A stretch of DNA of 64,000 nucleotides from Acephala macrosclerotiorum (GCA_014904845.1 MU119427.1:1-64000), one strand, 5' to 3'. Shown: positions 10,568 to 21,170, counted from the stretch's first letter. Numbers and translations are program-made. The notes: generated by a model not told the origin, from the letters alone.

Positions 10568-11631
10568 ATGGTGTGGTTCAGCAATTTCTGGGGGCGCTGG
10601 ACTTACGGAAGAGTGCCGTTGTCAGTTGATGAGGAGGACTTGAAGACCAGCCGAATAAGGGCTGTTCAAGTACGTCATGAGTTCTCCTTGGCTATAACTA
10701 TGATCAATTTGCTTCTCACCATCCTCACTATCACGATTGTCTTGCTGCCAGAAAGATATCAGAAGTACCTCGGGTGGGCCATGTCATGCAATCAGCCATG
10801 TAACTGCGCTACAACAACCACCACCGATCGAAGATACAAGAATCCAAAGCTCAATCCAGATATTAAACGAGTCGCCGGTTACTGTAAGCAGCATAGACCC
10901 TCGAGAAATGGAAAGGAAGACCTGCCACTGACCTTCTGATTGTAGCTCCACTTCTGGATGAAGTTGATCTCACTCCCCAATCCAAGGTCCTGAACGGCGC
11001 TTTTCACGATAACACGACGATCTACATACAAGACCCCTCACCTGAAGTAGATGAAGCATGGGAATTGTTCTCAGGCGATATCTTTCTTACTTCGTACCTG
11101 ACGGTCCGTGATTCAGGTCGGAGCCTCAGCAAGTCCATTCATTTCCCACCCTCACCTGACAGCCAGCCCGGAAAGTACATTGCTACATGGGACGTGTTTC
11201 ATCAAATTCACTGCCTGAATTGGCTCCGGAAATTTGTCAATTGGGAGTACTATTACGGAGACAACAAGCCTGGGCCCGTGTACATCATGCATCAAAAGTA
11301 TTGCATTCATATGCTCCTGTAGAGCCTGATGTGCTATGCTGATGTTGACATGATAACTTTCGAGTGGATAGAAGGTTATGATAGCCGTGTCGATGAGGTG
11401 GATATTGTAGGTAGTAGTAAGAGCGGGAGCATATCCGAGGACAATTCAGTGACAGGAAGAATTAATCAGGCGGCACTTCCTGCTGCCAACTTTAACGTGC
11501 ACAAAATGAGCAGGAATTTCTCTGCCTTGGTGGAATGGGCAAAGAAGAATAAGGAAAATGACCCAGCAGAAACGAGAAGGAGATTGACCGTCCCAGAAAA
11601 TGCCCAGCTCAGCAATCCTGAGGACTATTAG
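10568..11631 (+). pseudogene. UstYa (DUF3328) family protein with RIP-like stop
   Basis: Exon 1 (10568-10883) encodes a basic tail and one membrane segment at residues about 39-60. The intron at 10884-10945 has a GTAAGC donor and TGTAG acceptor. Exon 2 (10946-11631) carries SPLLDEVDLTPQ, PSPEVDEAWE and the first motif HQIHC (residues 191-195). The second motif reads HQKYC instead of HxxHC, and six residues later an in-frame TAG (11320-11322) replaces the Gln expected in the LLQSLMC context. Both changes are C to T in CpA. Beyond the stop the frame stays open to residue 333 with CYADVDMITFEW, as in the family. UstYa proteins are membrane-anchored oxidases that cyclise ribosomal peptides; this copy is probably inactive. 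Confidence 0.85.
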
Positions 11632-11736
11632 ATATCTTATACTTATATTTTATATTCAACGATTTGAGCCAGCACTGAAGATCCCTCGCCCAGGTGCTCT
11701 TATAATGTGTAATCGTAGTTAGGACTTTCGCTGATG

Positions 11737-12951
11737 CTATTCTGGGGGCTTAGGAAGGCTTACAGGATCTCTTGCTGCAATGATATCCTCCATAGATACA
11801 TTTAATTCATGGTTCTTTGCCCACTCCTGTACCTTTTCAAGGTTACACCATTGGTGCTGCGTACTGAAATCAGGATACGGTTCTCCATAACTCTCTACCC
11901 AAACTCCTGTGACCAGACCTATGTCAGCCGTGCACATCAGACGTTGGCGTAGCATGTCGATGCAATGATCTAATGTAGGGGGCGACTTAGCGATAACAAT
12001 ATGAAAGAATTGATCTGATGTTTACCTATGTGCTTTCTCAACCAGCCTGCGGGATCTCCAAAGGCATTCTCATGGTCGTAATGCTCTTTATAGGTCGCCA
12101 TACGTACGAGGTTCTGCAACGGCCATGATAAACAAGGTATTACTATGGGGGTAAGGTCGTGCCAACCAAGCAATGCAATTGGTGAAAGACCTCGAGTGTC
12201 GCATAGTACCCACCGCCGAATGCCACAGGAATCTGAACTGTTATTACAAGCAAAAGCTGTGGTGTGGGTGTAAAGTGTGTGTTCATGATGTGTTATTCCT
12301 GTCTAGCGGTGAGATGAGGATATATATAACATTAAACACGTGACCACCCTAATAACTGTTGCCTGTGCCGTGGAGTCTTTGCCGATGAGCTTCAGCTCTT
12401 TTTCAGAAATTCTAAGAGTCGGTCCAGGAAGGACTGTGATGACATAGTTAATTAAGGATATTCTTCCTAACTAACAACGTAGTACGCACTTGATCCTGGC
12501 GAGAGGCCATCCCATGCATCATCGAGCTCTTTCCGAGGAGTCCCCTTATAGACAGACTGAAAATTAAACGATCCATTGAAACGACGCTTGGTGTATTCGA
12601 CGGCGGACTGTGCAGCAGCTGTTAGAAGTTAGACGATACGTGTAAGAGGAGCAATACCTATCTCAACCGACAGTAGATTCTCGTGTCACGGCTTTGGTCG
12701 ATTGAGGAAGCTTCAGTCTCCGATATCAATCCCCGTGGTCTGATGCTGTCAAGGAAAAGTGTCAAAGACAAGGAAAACAGCAATGCGTGGCAGAACCAAG
12801 GCATCCAATGCCTTATGTTTTGCGAAGATCTGTTCAATGGCCGCACATCAACATCTTCTTCCGTGGGGATTTGTTCGTATCTGGCCATTGGAGGGTTCCC
12901 AGCAGAGAAAGATTCAACGAATGGTAGGGAAACGGGGATTTGGTTTGCCAA
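11737..12951 (-). pseudogene. UstYa (DUF3328) family protein interrupted by 113-bp element
   Basis: Five exons can be rebuilt: 12951-12672, 12618-12490, 12433-12167 (split by the element), 12113-12026 and 11969-11737. A better start is the Met at 12888. The protein has one N-terminal membrane segment, then AAQSAVEYTKRRFNGSF, DDAWDGLSPG, HQLHCLNLVR and HIDHCIDMLRQRLMC. Both HxxHC motifs are intact and no other stop occurs. The 113-bp insertion plus its 5-bp duplication (118 nt) shifts the frame and adds stops; without it the frame is continuous (about 271 residues from 12888). The first donor (GTCGGT at 12671) is weak. The insertion alone inactivates an otherwise sound gene, suggesting a recent event. 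Confidence 0.88.
12242..12354 (-). mobile_element. 113-bp solo LTR-like element, copy 2
   Basis: It begins TATTACAAGC and ends CACCCTAATA, is flanked by ACTGT at 12237-12241 and 12355-12359, and is almost identical to the copy at 4980-5092. It lies inside exon 3 of a UstYa gene. Perfect target duplications at both copies show independent insertions. Confidence 0.88.
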
Positions 12952-13312
12952 GAATCTGTACTCGCTGAGATACCGAGAGTCGGAATTGACATATATCGAA
13001 TGGTTATTCCGTTGACGAGCGTGAAAGTTAGCCTCTTTGGGAAAATTATGCTCGTGATAGAGGGTTTGATACCTTCATCAATGAATTGAGGCGGGACACG
13101 AGCTATATAATAGTCGGCCTCGCCTATACTGCCTGTAATCCCTAGTCAGCTGCAGCACAAAGGCGAGGACAGCAGCCAGTACGAGTGATACTGATCGGTG
13201 ATGACTAGTGCTTACTTTGCTGTGGCAGAACATCTTATCAACTCTCAATCGGATTTTCTCATGAGGTTTCAGAGACCTATGTGATTCAATTATCGCTTTC
13301 CATTCCGTCTCG

Positions 13313-14095
13313 ATGCGAATTATGTCGCAGTCCGAGTTCGATTCGTCACGAAAATCCTTTGAGAACGACTCGAGCGGTGATCGGCTCCTACCAGACCACA
13401 ACAATGACTTCATCACCACGAGCGCAAGGACAACAAGCCGCTGCCATCGAGTGCTTCTTTACTTCGGCGGCGCTATAATTTTGCTTGCCGTTGTTCTCCT
13501 AGCGACTGCCAATATCACACTGCTCTGGCATGCGCATAAAGCACCAAGAACATGCACATCTTGGCCTTCAATCCCTCTTGGAAGTATCCTCCACTGCGGA
13601 CATTCTCCAGAGCAAGCACAAGCACTTGGATGCGCCTTCGACGTCTTAGACTACAGCTGGACTCCAAAGCCATGCTTCAACGAGACGCTGTCTCGGAAGT
13701 ACCGCAACGATTTGGTATCTTTGGGTTTGACCTTCTGGAGCGATCCCGAAAGAACTGAAATCCTTCCGAACGATGAAATATTTGCTGCGAAGCACGAATA
13801 TGTTTTCTCAACTCGACGACTACACACAAAGCATTGTGAATATTTTCTTCATCGACAAACTCACGTGCTTCTGGATGGGTTAGGGACAAGTCTGATGAGG
13901 AACAGCACATACGCCTTACACTGTTTAAACGAAGTCCTTCATCCTGGAGATGCTGAGGAGAAGCTGTTCACTGGCTTTCATTACGAAAAATGTGCTATGG
14001 GCTTGGGATATCTCGAACCTTCTCTTCGACGGCGGCCAAAAGGCTCCTTAGGACACTTCGTTGACAACGGAGCTGGGAATCCTCTTCCACCTTGA
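13313..14095 (+). CDS. UstYa-like HxxHC-family membrane protein (intact copy)
   Basis: A single-exon frame of 260 residues; a second Met at residue 4 is an alternative start. A Ser-rich cytosolic tail precedes a membrane segment at residues 47-71. Then come Cys 95, 107 and 121, YSWTPKPC, an acidic/aromatic linker, HTKHC (171-175) and YALHC (200-204). The two HC motifs resemble the paired HxxHC motifs of UstYa oxidases, with the first His of the second motif replaced by Tyr. It is the only unbroken member of the four-copy subfamily in this window. It faces the UstYa gene at 11737-12951 across about 400 bp. Its substrate is unknown; oxidative peptide tailoring is inferred from family and context. 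Confidence 0.8.
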   Translation: MRIMSQSEFDSSRKSFENDSSGDRLLPDHNNDFITTSARTTSRCHRVLLYFGGAIILLAVVLLATANITLLWHAHKAPRTCTSWPSIPLGSILHCGHSPEQAQALGCAFDVLDYSWTPKPCFNETLSRKYRNDLVSLGLTFWSDPERTEILPNDEIFAAKHEYVFSTRRLHTKHCEYFLHRQTHVLLDGLGTSLMRNSTYALHCLNEVLHPGDAEEKLFTGFHYEKCAMGLGYLEPSLRRRPKGSLGHFVDNGAGNPLPP

Positions 14096-14494
14096 TCAAC
14101 TGAGAACGGTCCAGTTTGAGACTTTCCTGCTTACCTAAAATCGAATATTGTATTTGCGAGGGCGCTCGTGTTCAATATCGTTGATGGCATCGGTGGTTTC
14201 TTGTCCTTCCTGTTCCGGGGTTCGACCTTCTTTGGTAGACGCACGAGTACACTTGCCGGAGTTGGACATTGTGGCCCCGCTAGGATGTTGCAATTGCTAG
14301 AAGCATTATAAGTCACTATTATTACACTGTAGGATAATGACTCAGTCAAAAAGGGTCTTGAAAAGCGCGAGGGAGGTTGACATCATGTGATTCTAATCAC
14401 GTTCGGAGAATTTTCTCATTCCTCGGTCCATAATAAAGTGGATCTCATCCAGACTTGGTTTCCTTCTTATAATTCGGTTTAATCTGTTAATATT
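14096..14494. other. Intergenic, no gene recognised
   Basis: No coding region is supported between the intact UstYa-like gene and the unrecognised relic. Confidence 0.5.
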
Positions 14495-15198
14495 TTGTGC
14501 ATAGAATGCTTGTCAATGCGCCTCGTTTATGCAAAGTTGTTTCGCTTACTTTTGAGGGGGAGCTTCCCCAAGGGGTTTTCCCGCCCAGCCGTGGAGATTT
14601 TCTGGATCGTTATCCAAGGCACAAATCATGACTTGACTTACAAATCATTTGGTGATATCGCATATCTCCTGCTTCACGCTGGAGGCTCAGAGCTTCCTAT
14701 TTCAAAAGAAATTGATAAGAAAGACTTTCGACTACTTTTGAGTCCTCCAAGAACCAGCCCGTCACTTACAGCCGAGTCCGGGACATTTCAGTAAGTGAAG
14801 ATTGCGAACATTATTGAGAGGCTCGAATTCGGCAGATAGAATTAAATGGGTTTGCCGAAGATGATACTGTCAGCCAATGATGGCGATCAGGTCGTGTGGC
14901 TGAAGGGGTTGAAATGCGGAGTAGTTTGGAGTATAAAGTTAAAGGGGCTTGGGGACCAATCACACGACTCAAAGTCTATATCCAGGGTTGCAATAGCCCG
15001 GACGATTTGGACCAGTATGCATATCAGATGCGTTCAATGGCGCTTGGCACCGAGGGTTATCAGATGCATGTGTTCGAAGCTCCATTGGAGAAAACAATTC
15101 CTGACAGCCTGGAGTTGGAGTATTTGAGCTTCGCAAGCCCACAGGGGAATGATCGTCCCCCTCCTCCTTTCAAAGTCGACAGTTTGCTTCTAGAATAG
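14495..15198 (+). pseudogene. Unrecognised decayed gene
   Basis: One frame shows protein-like composition with several in-frame stops before 14896, then runs open to 15198: GAWGPITRLKVYIQGCNSP, ALGTEGYQMHVFEAP and DSLELEYLSFASPQG. The last 100 residues look like real coding sequence with balanced codon use. I do not recognise the family. Its place next to the transporter suggests a former cluster member. It could instead be a short expressed protein beginning near 14896. Confidence 0.4.
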
Positions 15199-15243
15199 CC
15201 ATTGGGCACGAATTTGAGCTTCTGGGAAGCTGTCTGATTCAAA

Positions 15244-17092
15244 ATGGGACTCGGGGTTCTGAATGGTATGAAAACTATTCCAAACCCCTCAAAGCGTGTT
15301 CTAATATCCTTCCAGATAAGAACCTCCCGCACGTTCCAGGAACCGTACTTTTAAACGACGAAGCAGCAAACGAGGAGCAGATTCTCACTGGCCTCAAACA
15401 TGCCAAGGGAAAAGACTCCCACATTGTGCTGTCTCCTCAACCAAGCGACGACCCGAATGATCCTTTGAACTGGCCATTATGGAAGAAAGAACTTATTGTA
15501 GCAATCCTCTGCTTGGGGACCATGCTGAATGCAGGAACAAATGTGTGCCCCTCTCCTTCTCTCCAAGAAAGCTGGGCTGACTGCCACAGGGACCATTCCT
15601 CAACGCTTCCTATTTTGTCATTGCTCAAGAAGTTCAAAAGCCTCTCACGACAGTCGTCTTGGTATCCGGGTACAACTTGCTCGCAGCTGGCATAATCGGA
15701 CCCTTTGTCTGCGCTCTGTCTCGAAAATATGGCAAACGGCCATGCTTCCTTCTTTCAACTCTCTTCGATATAATCGGCACAGCAATCGGCGAATCCAAAA
15801 TTTCCTACGAGTACCTGCTTGTCGCGAGAGTAATCCAAGGTTTCTCCACAAGTGCTTTCGAGAGCTTGATCGTAGCGAGTATTGGGGACATGTATTTTGT
15901 TCATCAGAGAGGACTCAGGATTGCAGTCATCAATTTCGTGTTGAATGCTGCGAGCTCTCTTGCAAGCATTATCTGCGGCCAGGTGTTCGCAGATCTGGGC
16001 TGGCTATGGTTGTTCCATATGTTCCAAATCTTCCTCGTCTTCCAGTTCATCCTGATGTTTTTGTTCTGCCCCGAGACGACGTACTTGAGAGATGCAAGAT
16101 ATGAGACAGATATCGTGGTTGATGAAAAGCTCGAAGAGTTGGCGAAGATTGAGGAGAGACACAGGGTGGAGGAAGTTGCTGAGCGGGAAATCATACCGAA
16201 GAAGAAGACGTTCGTCCAAGAGCTGGCTGTCTGGAATGGGATATATGCAGACGACAATATTCTGAAGTACCTCGCTGGTCCATTCATCACGCTTCTAAAC
16301 CCCGCTGCTTGCTACGCAGTCATCACAGCTGGATTGCTGAACAGTTGGTACGTCGGCTCGGCTATCATTCTCGCAGGCATCTTCAGTGGCGCTCCATGGC
16401 ACTTTGGACCAAGTCAGATTGGATACCTAGGTGCAGGACCATTCATTGGTGGAATGATAGGCAGTATCGTTGTAGCATGGGCCAGCGACCCAGTCATAAA
16501 ATACATGTGCAAACGAAACCAAGGAGTCTAGTAAGTCCCTCCCCCTTTCTCCACAATTAGCTGAATCCCTATCTAACAACGCTGAAGCGAACCAGAATTT
16601 CGCCTTGTGTTCATGGGAGTAGTAGGAGTGATTGGCGGCATTGGCATGTTCCTTTTTGGCTATACGATGGCAATTGGTGCGAATGCCATTGTTTGCGCCT
16701 TCCTTCAGGGAGTCATGATGGTTGGTGTCCTGATTGGAATTTTTTCTACATTGAGTTATGGGTTGGATGCATTTCGGAATCAGAGCAATGAAATTTTCAT
16801 TATGAATATGTTATTCAAGGTACGATCTAAACTTCCACCTTTTATTATCTACTCCTTTAACTTCACGTAGAATTTCATGTTCTACGGCCTGTCGAACTTC
16901 GCGAACAACTGGGTGGCAGCCAAAGGCCCAGAACAGATCATGTATGTCTTTGGTGGTACGACGATCTTCTTCTCACTGTTGGCTGTTCCGGTCTACATTT
17001 TCGGAAAGAGGTTGAGGAGTTTCTGGAGCAGACATGATCTCTTTGTGCTGTTGAAGATGGAGACTAAAGGACCTAAGTTGGAGGTTGCGTAG
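15244..17092 (+). CDS. MFS transporter (drug:H+ antiporter type)
   Basis: Five exons give an unbroken frame of 547 residues: 15244-15265, 15316-15542, 15590-16530, 16588-16819 and 16871-17092. The introns (50, 47, 57, 51 nt) all have GT donors, recognisable branch points and CAG/AAG/TAG acceptors. The N-terminus has HVPGTVLLNDE and SDDPNDPLNWPLWKKEL, typical of fungal DHA1-type transporters. Membrane helices follow, with a hydrophilic central loop rich in Glu/Lys (residues about 240-290) and a second helix bundle containing FYGLSNFANNW. It is the best preserved gene of the first cluster and would export a cluster product (inference). Confidence 0.93.
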
Positions 17093-17769
17093 TGCTTGAT
17101 GATATGCCAGGCTGGAGAGAATGTTGGTGATTTTGGCACTGGCATAGCGATTCGGATACAGGCGCGGGGTAGGAGATGCGGGGTAATTGACGGAATGAGA
17201 GAATGAGATACATGTGGGATGAGATTGTAAGAAAGGAGAATACTACGTTGCGATTCGACGCCAAGCCTGAAAACTTTTATACCTCTATGCCTCTTTCAAC
17301 TTGTATTTCATTGGGGAGGGCGGGTTTTCAATGTGAAGATTTTGCAGGCGGTCACCGCTATATCCTAGCAAGGGTGGGAGAATTTTCAGCGGCTCAGTCG
17401 CTAAAGCTCGAGGCTATCAATCACTAGAATTAGCATGCATGTCCTGATCCCACATCTAAATCTTGTCACCGAAAATGCATGACAGATGACGATAGAGTAA
17501 CAGGTATGGTGATTCAGTTGGTAGGTGAGCAGCGGCTCTTAAATCAACGATGAATACTACATAAGTCTATGAGCTATGCTTTCTAATACGGGGTTACGCC
17601 CAGCAGCTTGCCATTCACGCAAAATATACACGTCCTAACTGCTGTGAATTTTGAGAAGAGTTGAAGCATCGTCATCCATGGTCCGCACTAGCAAAACAAT
17701 CTTGGCAACTCCAGGCAAACGAGACTCGCAGCCACTCAAGAACCTGACTTTGACCCTGCTCCAGGCTTC
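17093..17769. other. Intergenic, no gene recognised
   Basis: No supported coding region between the transporter and the start of the cysteine-rich gene array. Confidence 0.5.
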
Positions 17770-18220
17770 CTAAGTTCCTGACTTCTTCCTTAGATCGCCA
17801 TATGCATCTGCCCCTTGTGTGAGTTCTTTGTTTTTCCACGCAGATCGCCACTTACCATCTGGGCCATCAGTCTTGCCAAAGTCGCAGAACTCATGCCCGC
17901 AATGGGTACACTTATTTCGAAAGTCCTCTGACCTTCGCGTTGATATTCTATCTATGTAAACACCGCCATTCAGATGACCGCATCCAAGAACGAACTGAGA
18001 TGAGTCAGCTTCTGAGTCCGACAGTGCAGTAATAGAGACAAACCCTATTCCTAAATATTTTGTAATCTATATCGGAGCAGCATTTCCAAGGAGCGGTCAG
18101 TTGTTTGCCAAAATAGCCACATCTTATTTCGAGTGGTGCACGATGTTTGATACAGTGCCGGAATACTAATGTGTTTAAACTTCTTGATATCTTGCAGCTT
18201 AGTGTTCTTTGCATAGGCAA
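17770..18220 (-). CDS. Cysteine-rich putative zinc-binding protein (array member 1)
   Basis: Three exons can be read: first exon from about 18220 (start uncertain) ending after PWKCCSDIDYKIFRNR at a GTTTGT donor; second exon FVLGCGHLNGGVYIDRIS ... KCTHCGHEFCDFG; last exon GADAYGDLRKKSGT ending at the stop 17770-17772. The introns have GCTGAC...CTCAG and GTAAGT...ACAAG signals. The W-x-C-C and C-x2-C-G-H-x2-C signatures match the other seven genes up to 24.5 kb, but this member has a longer spacer between the halves. The cysteines could hold a zinc ion. Function unknown. Confidence 0.6.
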
Positions 18221-18437
18221 CGCAGATCAGGAGTTATGAATTAATAGAAGAAGCATGAGGAGGACGTGTGAATGTCCGCAGAAGTTGTGAATCATCAATT
18301 TTGTAAGATTATACTAGACTCAAGAGAGCCACACATCTAATCTCAGTTACGTCAAATTGTGAATTCCGTCTTATTCCCCAGCTAAACCCCTCCCACCAAT
18401 TCAAATTGCTTCCCAACTCCCCAAGTGATTCTATGAC

Positions 18438-18773
18438 TCAATAAGGGATGCAATTAGGACATCTGTCATGCTTGCAACTTGGACACTTCTTGTTGTCGAT
18501 GGGATTATCACAAGTGCACTATTCTCACTTATTATACAGGCATAAATATTTAGTTTCGAGGCTTACAGGTGTACGATCGATGGCTTCTGGATGCGTGTAG
18601 CAGCAGAACCAACCGCATGCTATCTGACCATGTATATTCATGATAGGTTTTGTCCATTCGGCAACGGAGGATCCATTCATAATGGGTTTTGCTGCATCCA
18701 TACTTTGCTTGATTTCTTGATGTGGCAATAATGATGGATCAAGAGGAATGCAAGACCACAAGCTTACCCCCAA
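18438..18773 (-). CDS. Small cysteine-rich putative zinc-binding protein (array member 2)
   Basis: Two exons, 18773-18567 and 18518-18438, with a 48-nt intron (GTAAGC ... AATAG), encode about 95 residues. GWFCCYTHPEAIDRTP ends exon 1. Exon 2 starts directly with Cys and reads CTCDNPIDNKKC, PSCKHDRCPNC, then stop. An alternative start Met lies 24 codons downstream. There is no signal peptide or membrane segment. The architecture (W-x-C-C, intron, C-x9-C-x2-C-x4-C-x2-C) is shared by the array. Function unknown; a zinc-ribbon or half-RING fold is a guess from Cys spacing. Confidence 0.75.
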
Positions 18774-18859
18774 GCCGTGTTATATAGCACACGTACTGGT
18801 AGAATATTCAGAGTCTGTGAATACACATGTGCGTTATCAGATAAAATTCAGAGGGACGA

Positions 18860-19285
18860 CTCATAAACCGAAGCAATAACCTCTTTGATTCCTTTGTATT
18901 CATTCCAGGCGTTGGGACGATCACTATTTGCCCACGGATAGGATCAAGGTCATGAGAGTCTTTCCGTCCTTCTCCTCAAAGGTAGCGTATCCGAATCTGG
19001 TCTTGCAACATCCAAAAAGGACTAAGAGCAACATCCAGCTTGGTCCGGGTGTAGATACGACCGCTATCATTGTGCACCGTGTACATACCACAGTATGTAG
19101 TCACCGTTTTTGCGAGAGCAGCGACTTGTGAGTCAGGAGCGTGGGCCCGGTCGAAGTTGAATGGTGCAATGTCTTTGATCAATACGTTCATGTAGCCGTC
19201 TTCTGTGAACATGATTCGACCCGTGAGATTAGTTTTGTGTGTAGGGCCGCTCGTTGCATAGGTGCGGTCGATGAAGAGGAGTTTC
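18860..19285 (-). pseudogene. Lipocalin-like (PF13924-type) pseudogene
   Basis: The readable parts are TGRIMFTEDGYMNVLI, KTVTTYCGMYTVHNDSGR, DQIRIRYL, EEKDGKTLM and LDPIRGQIVIVPTPG, in the order of the fungal lipocalin-like domain (GxxxYTxDGYM ... YxGxY ... RxYxL). They lie in three frames, so at least two single-base frameshifts have occurred near 18955-18980, and the N-terminus is not readable upstream of a stop. It is embedded in the cysteine-rich array and unrelated to it. Confidence 0.7.
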
Positions 19286-19299
19286 TAGATTCCGACGAG

Positions 19300-19842
19300 T
19301 TACTTTAGCTGGAAGAATATGATTGAATTGGCAGAATGAAGATGGTTTGATGGAGGACAGTCTCCTCTAAGTTAGGATGGTTTGGAAAAAATTGAAGTAG
19401 TAGTAGTACTATAGGAAACATAAATCAGGCTAATCGTTTCATGTTCTGTACCTAACAGTGTGTGATGATAATGACCTCATTCCAAGCTCGAGAATGAAAG
19501 CATCGAATAGAAAGGTATATCCTCATCATCTGTTCGTTCGTTCAGTCTCACTTCGACTTGCTTTTGCACAAATTTGTGGAACGGTAGCATCCTCATATTT
19601 CTAAGGCGTATATCGGTGAGCGTCGAACTTGATCCGCATCAAGCTACTTAGTTTCCAAATTCGGGGAATAAGCGAGAGTAAAAGCACGACACAATACCAT
19701 TTACTGCCTGGATAAACAGACTTAGTAGGCTACAGAGTGGGAATTCGGCAATGTGTGACGATAAGCGCTTTATTCGTGCAATCGATCTCTCGGCGAATAT
19801 CTCAAGACAATGTTGAATTTTGCTTTGGTTGGCGTTGAAGCT
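19300..19842. other. Intergenic, no gene recognised
   Basis: No supported coding region. Confidence 0.5.
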
Positions 19843-20362
19843 TCATTTCGAGATAGGGGGTAAATAGCAAAGATGAGCTAGATGTACGAAGGCCCAACGA
19901 GGTTGGAAGCAATAATAAGATCGAAGAAAGGAAGTGACGAAGATAAGATAAAGCTGATCCCTTGTCCCGAATGTAAGATAAAGACAAGAGACGTCGTCAT
20001 CCTTGGATTCTGGCAGAAAGATCAAGCATTCTCCATCATTTCCCAAGCGAGAACCCCACGCTTGGGACCGATTTATCAGCCGCACCAACGACACTTGTGG
20101 ACAACCAGCTTGTTCCTTCCACTGACTCCACCTTGGTTTGTAGAATGGTCTCGTGGTCCTGCAGCGCTGAACTATTCTCTCAAACCCTTCCCATGTATTG
20201 CACTTCTTGTGGCAGCGGCTCAAGCATTCCGGGCACCGATTCCACATCGCGCATTTGCACTTGCCACCGTTAGTATCAGTCTTCATTCTCCCGAACAAGA
20301 ATAAGTTGGCTCACTGCGTCGTCCTGACCTGGAATAAAATTGCAGCACCCTCGGCAGTTTTT
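19843..20362 (-). pseudogene. Divergent cysteine-rich array member 3 (start not found)
   Basis: Exon 1 ends NCRGCCNFIPGQDDA at a GTGAGC donor. A 55-nt intron (20314-20260) has the perfect branch point TACTAAC. Exon 2 starts CKCAMWNRCPECLSRCHKKC and runs open to 19843. The exon boundary directly before a Cys codon and the spacing of the second Cys block match the array. The frame is closed upstream by TGA at 20363-20365 and no Met is available, and the Trp of the W-x-C-C motif is not present. It may be a relic, or have an unseen first exon. Confidence 0.45.
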
Positions 20363-20745
20363 TCAGCCCTCTTGTGATGCGGTATTGCCTGATGGTTTCT
20401 TAAACGATCTCCCATCTACAACTTTCCACTCATTCTTCTGTGTCTAAAGCGGCTGTCGCGTATTTACTTAGATCCAGAGCCTGAAGCGCCCTGCTGGGCA
20501 TAGTTGGCAGCTCTTGAGAGAGCTAAAGGGTCTTGCTGGATATGAATTTCATGAACGGGACGCTCTTTTTCTGTTCTCGGCATGCTGGGAAGTATGTCAC
20601 AAGGACAATTCGATGATTGGGCTGAAAATATGGATGAAGTAACTGTTGGAATTCTCGGGTATCCCGGGACGAAGTAAAACGAAATCGAACGTATGAATGT
20701 AATGAATTGCGTGAATAGAACACGGAATGTTAGCAATATATATCC

Positions 20746-21170
20746 TTATGATGAAGTCGAGGGCGCAATCTCGGAGTGCTTGGGCACACTAGCCAATCCT
20801 TCCTCAACGTGCTGCAAGTCAACGGTCTCCTGCTGTGCAATTCTTTGACAAGTACCACATATCACGTGCCCACATCTCTTGCAGCGAGGGTCCATCAGCG
20901 AATTCCTGAGCAGGCACTGTAGTTTCGACTGCTTGAAGATCAGATCTGACAAGGTATATTGAAGATGAAATGACATACGGGAGCAGAAGCAAGTTCCCCC
21001 TTGGAATGATGACAGCAAAACCAGTAGAATCGATAGAAATTTGACGGTGGTAGTAGTTCCTTATCCTCAAAGTATCCGTTCAGGATCGAAAGCAGAGAGC
21101 GGTCTGAATGGCTCAGCCACTTTGAAGCAGTAGATTTATCGGTTTTCGTTGAAAAATTACTCTCAGACAT
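20746..21170 (-). CDS. Small cysteine-rich putative zinc-binding protein (array member 4)
   Basis: Exons 21170-20979 and 20916-20746 (intron GTATGT...CTACAG, 62 nt) encode 120 residues. The variable, Ser/Lys-rich N-terminus of about 48 residues is followed by YWFCCHHSKGELASAP, the intron, then CLLRNSLMDPRCKRCGHVIC and GTC. The tail is acidic. There is no signal peptide. It is transcribed away from its plus-strand paralogue at 21961 across an 800-bp shared promoter region. Function unknown. Confidence 0.8.

Noticed and set aside
20464..20736. Minus-strand frame ending GASGSGSK
   Set aside because: Could be a first exon of array member 3, but no splice pair joined it in frame to the CRGCC exon.
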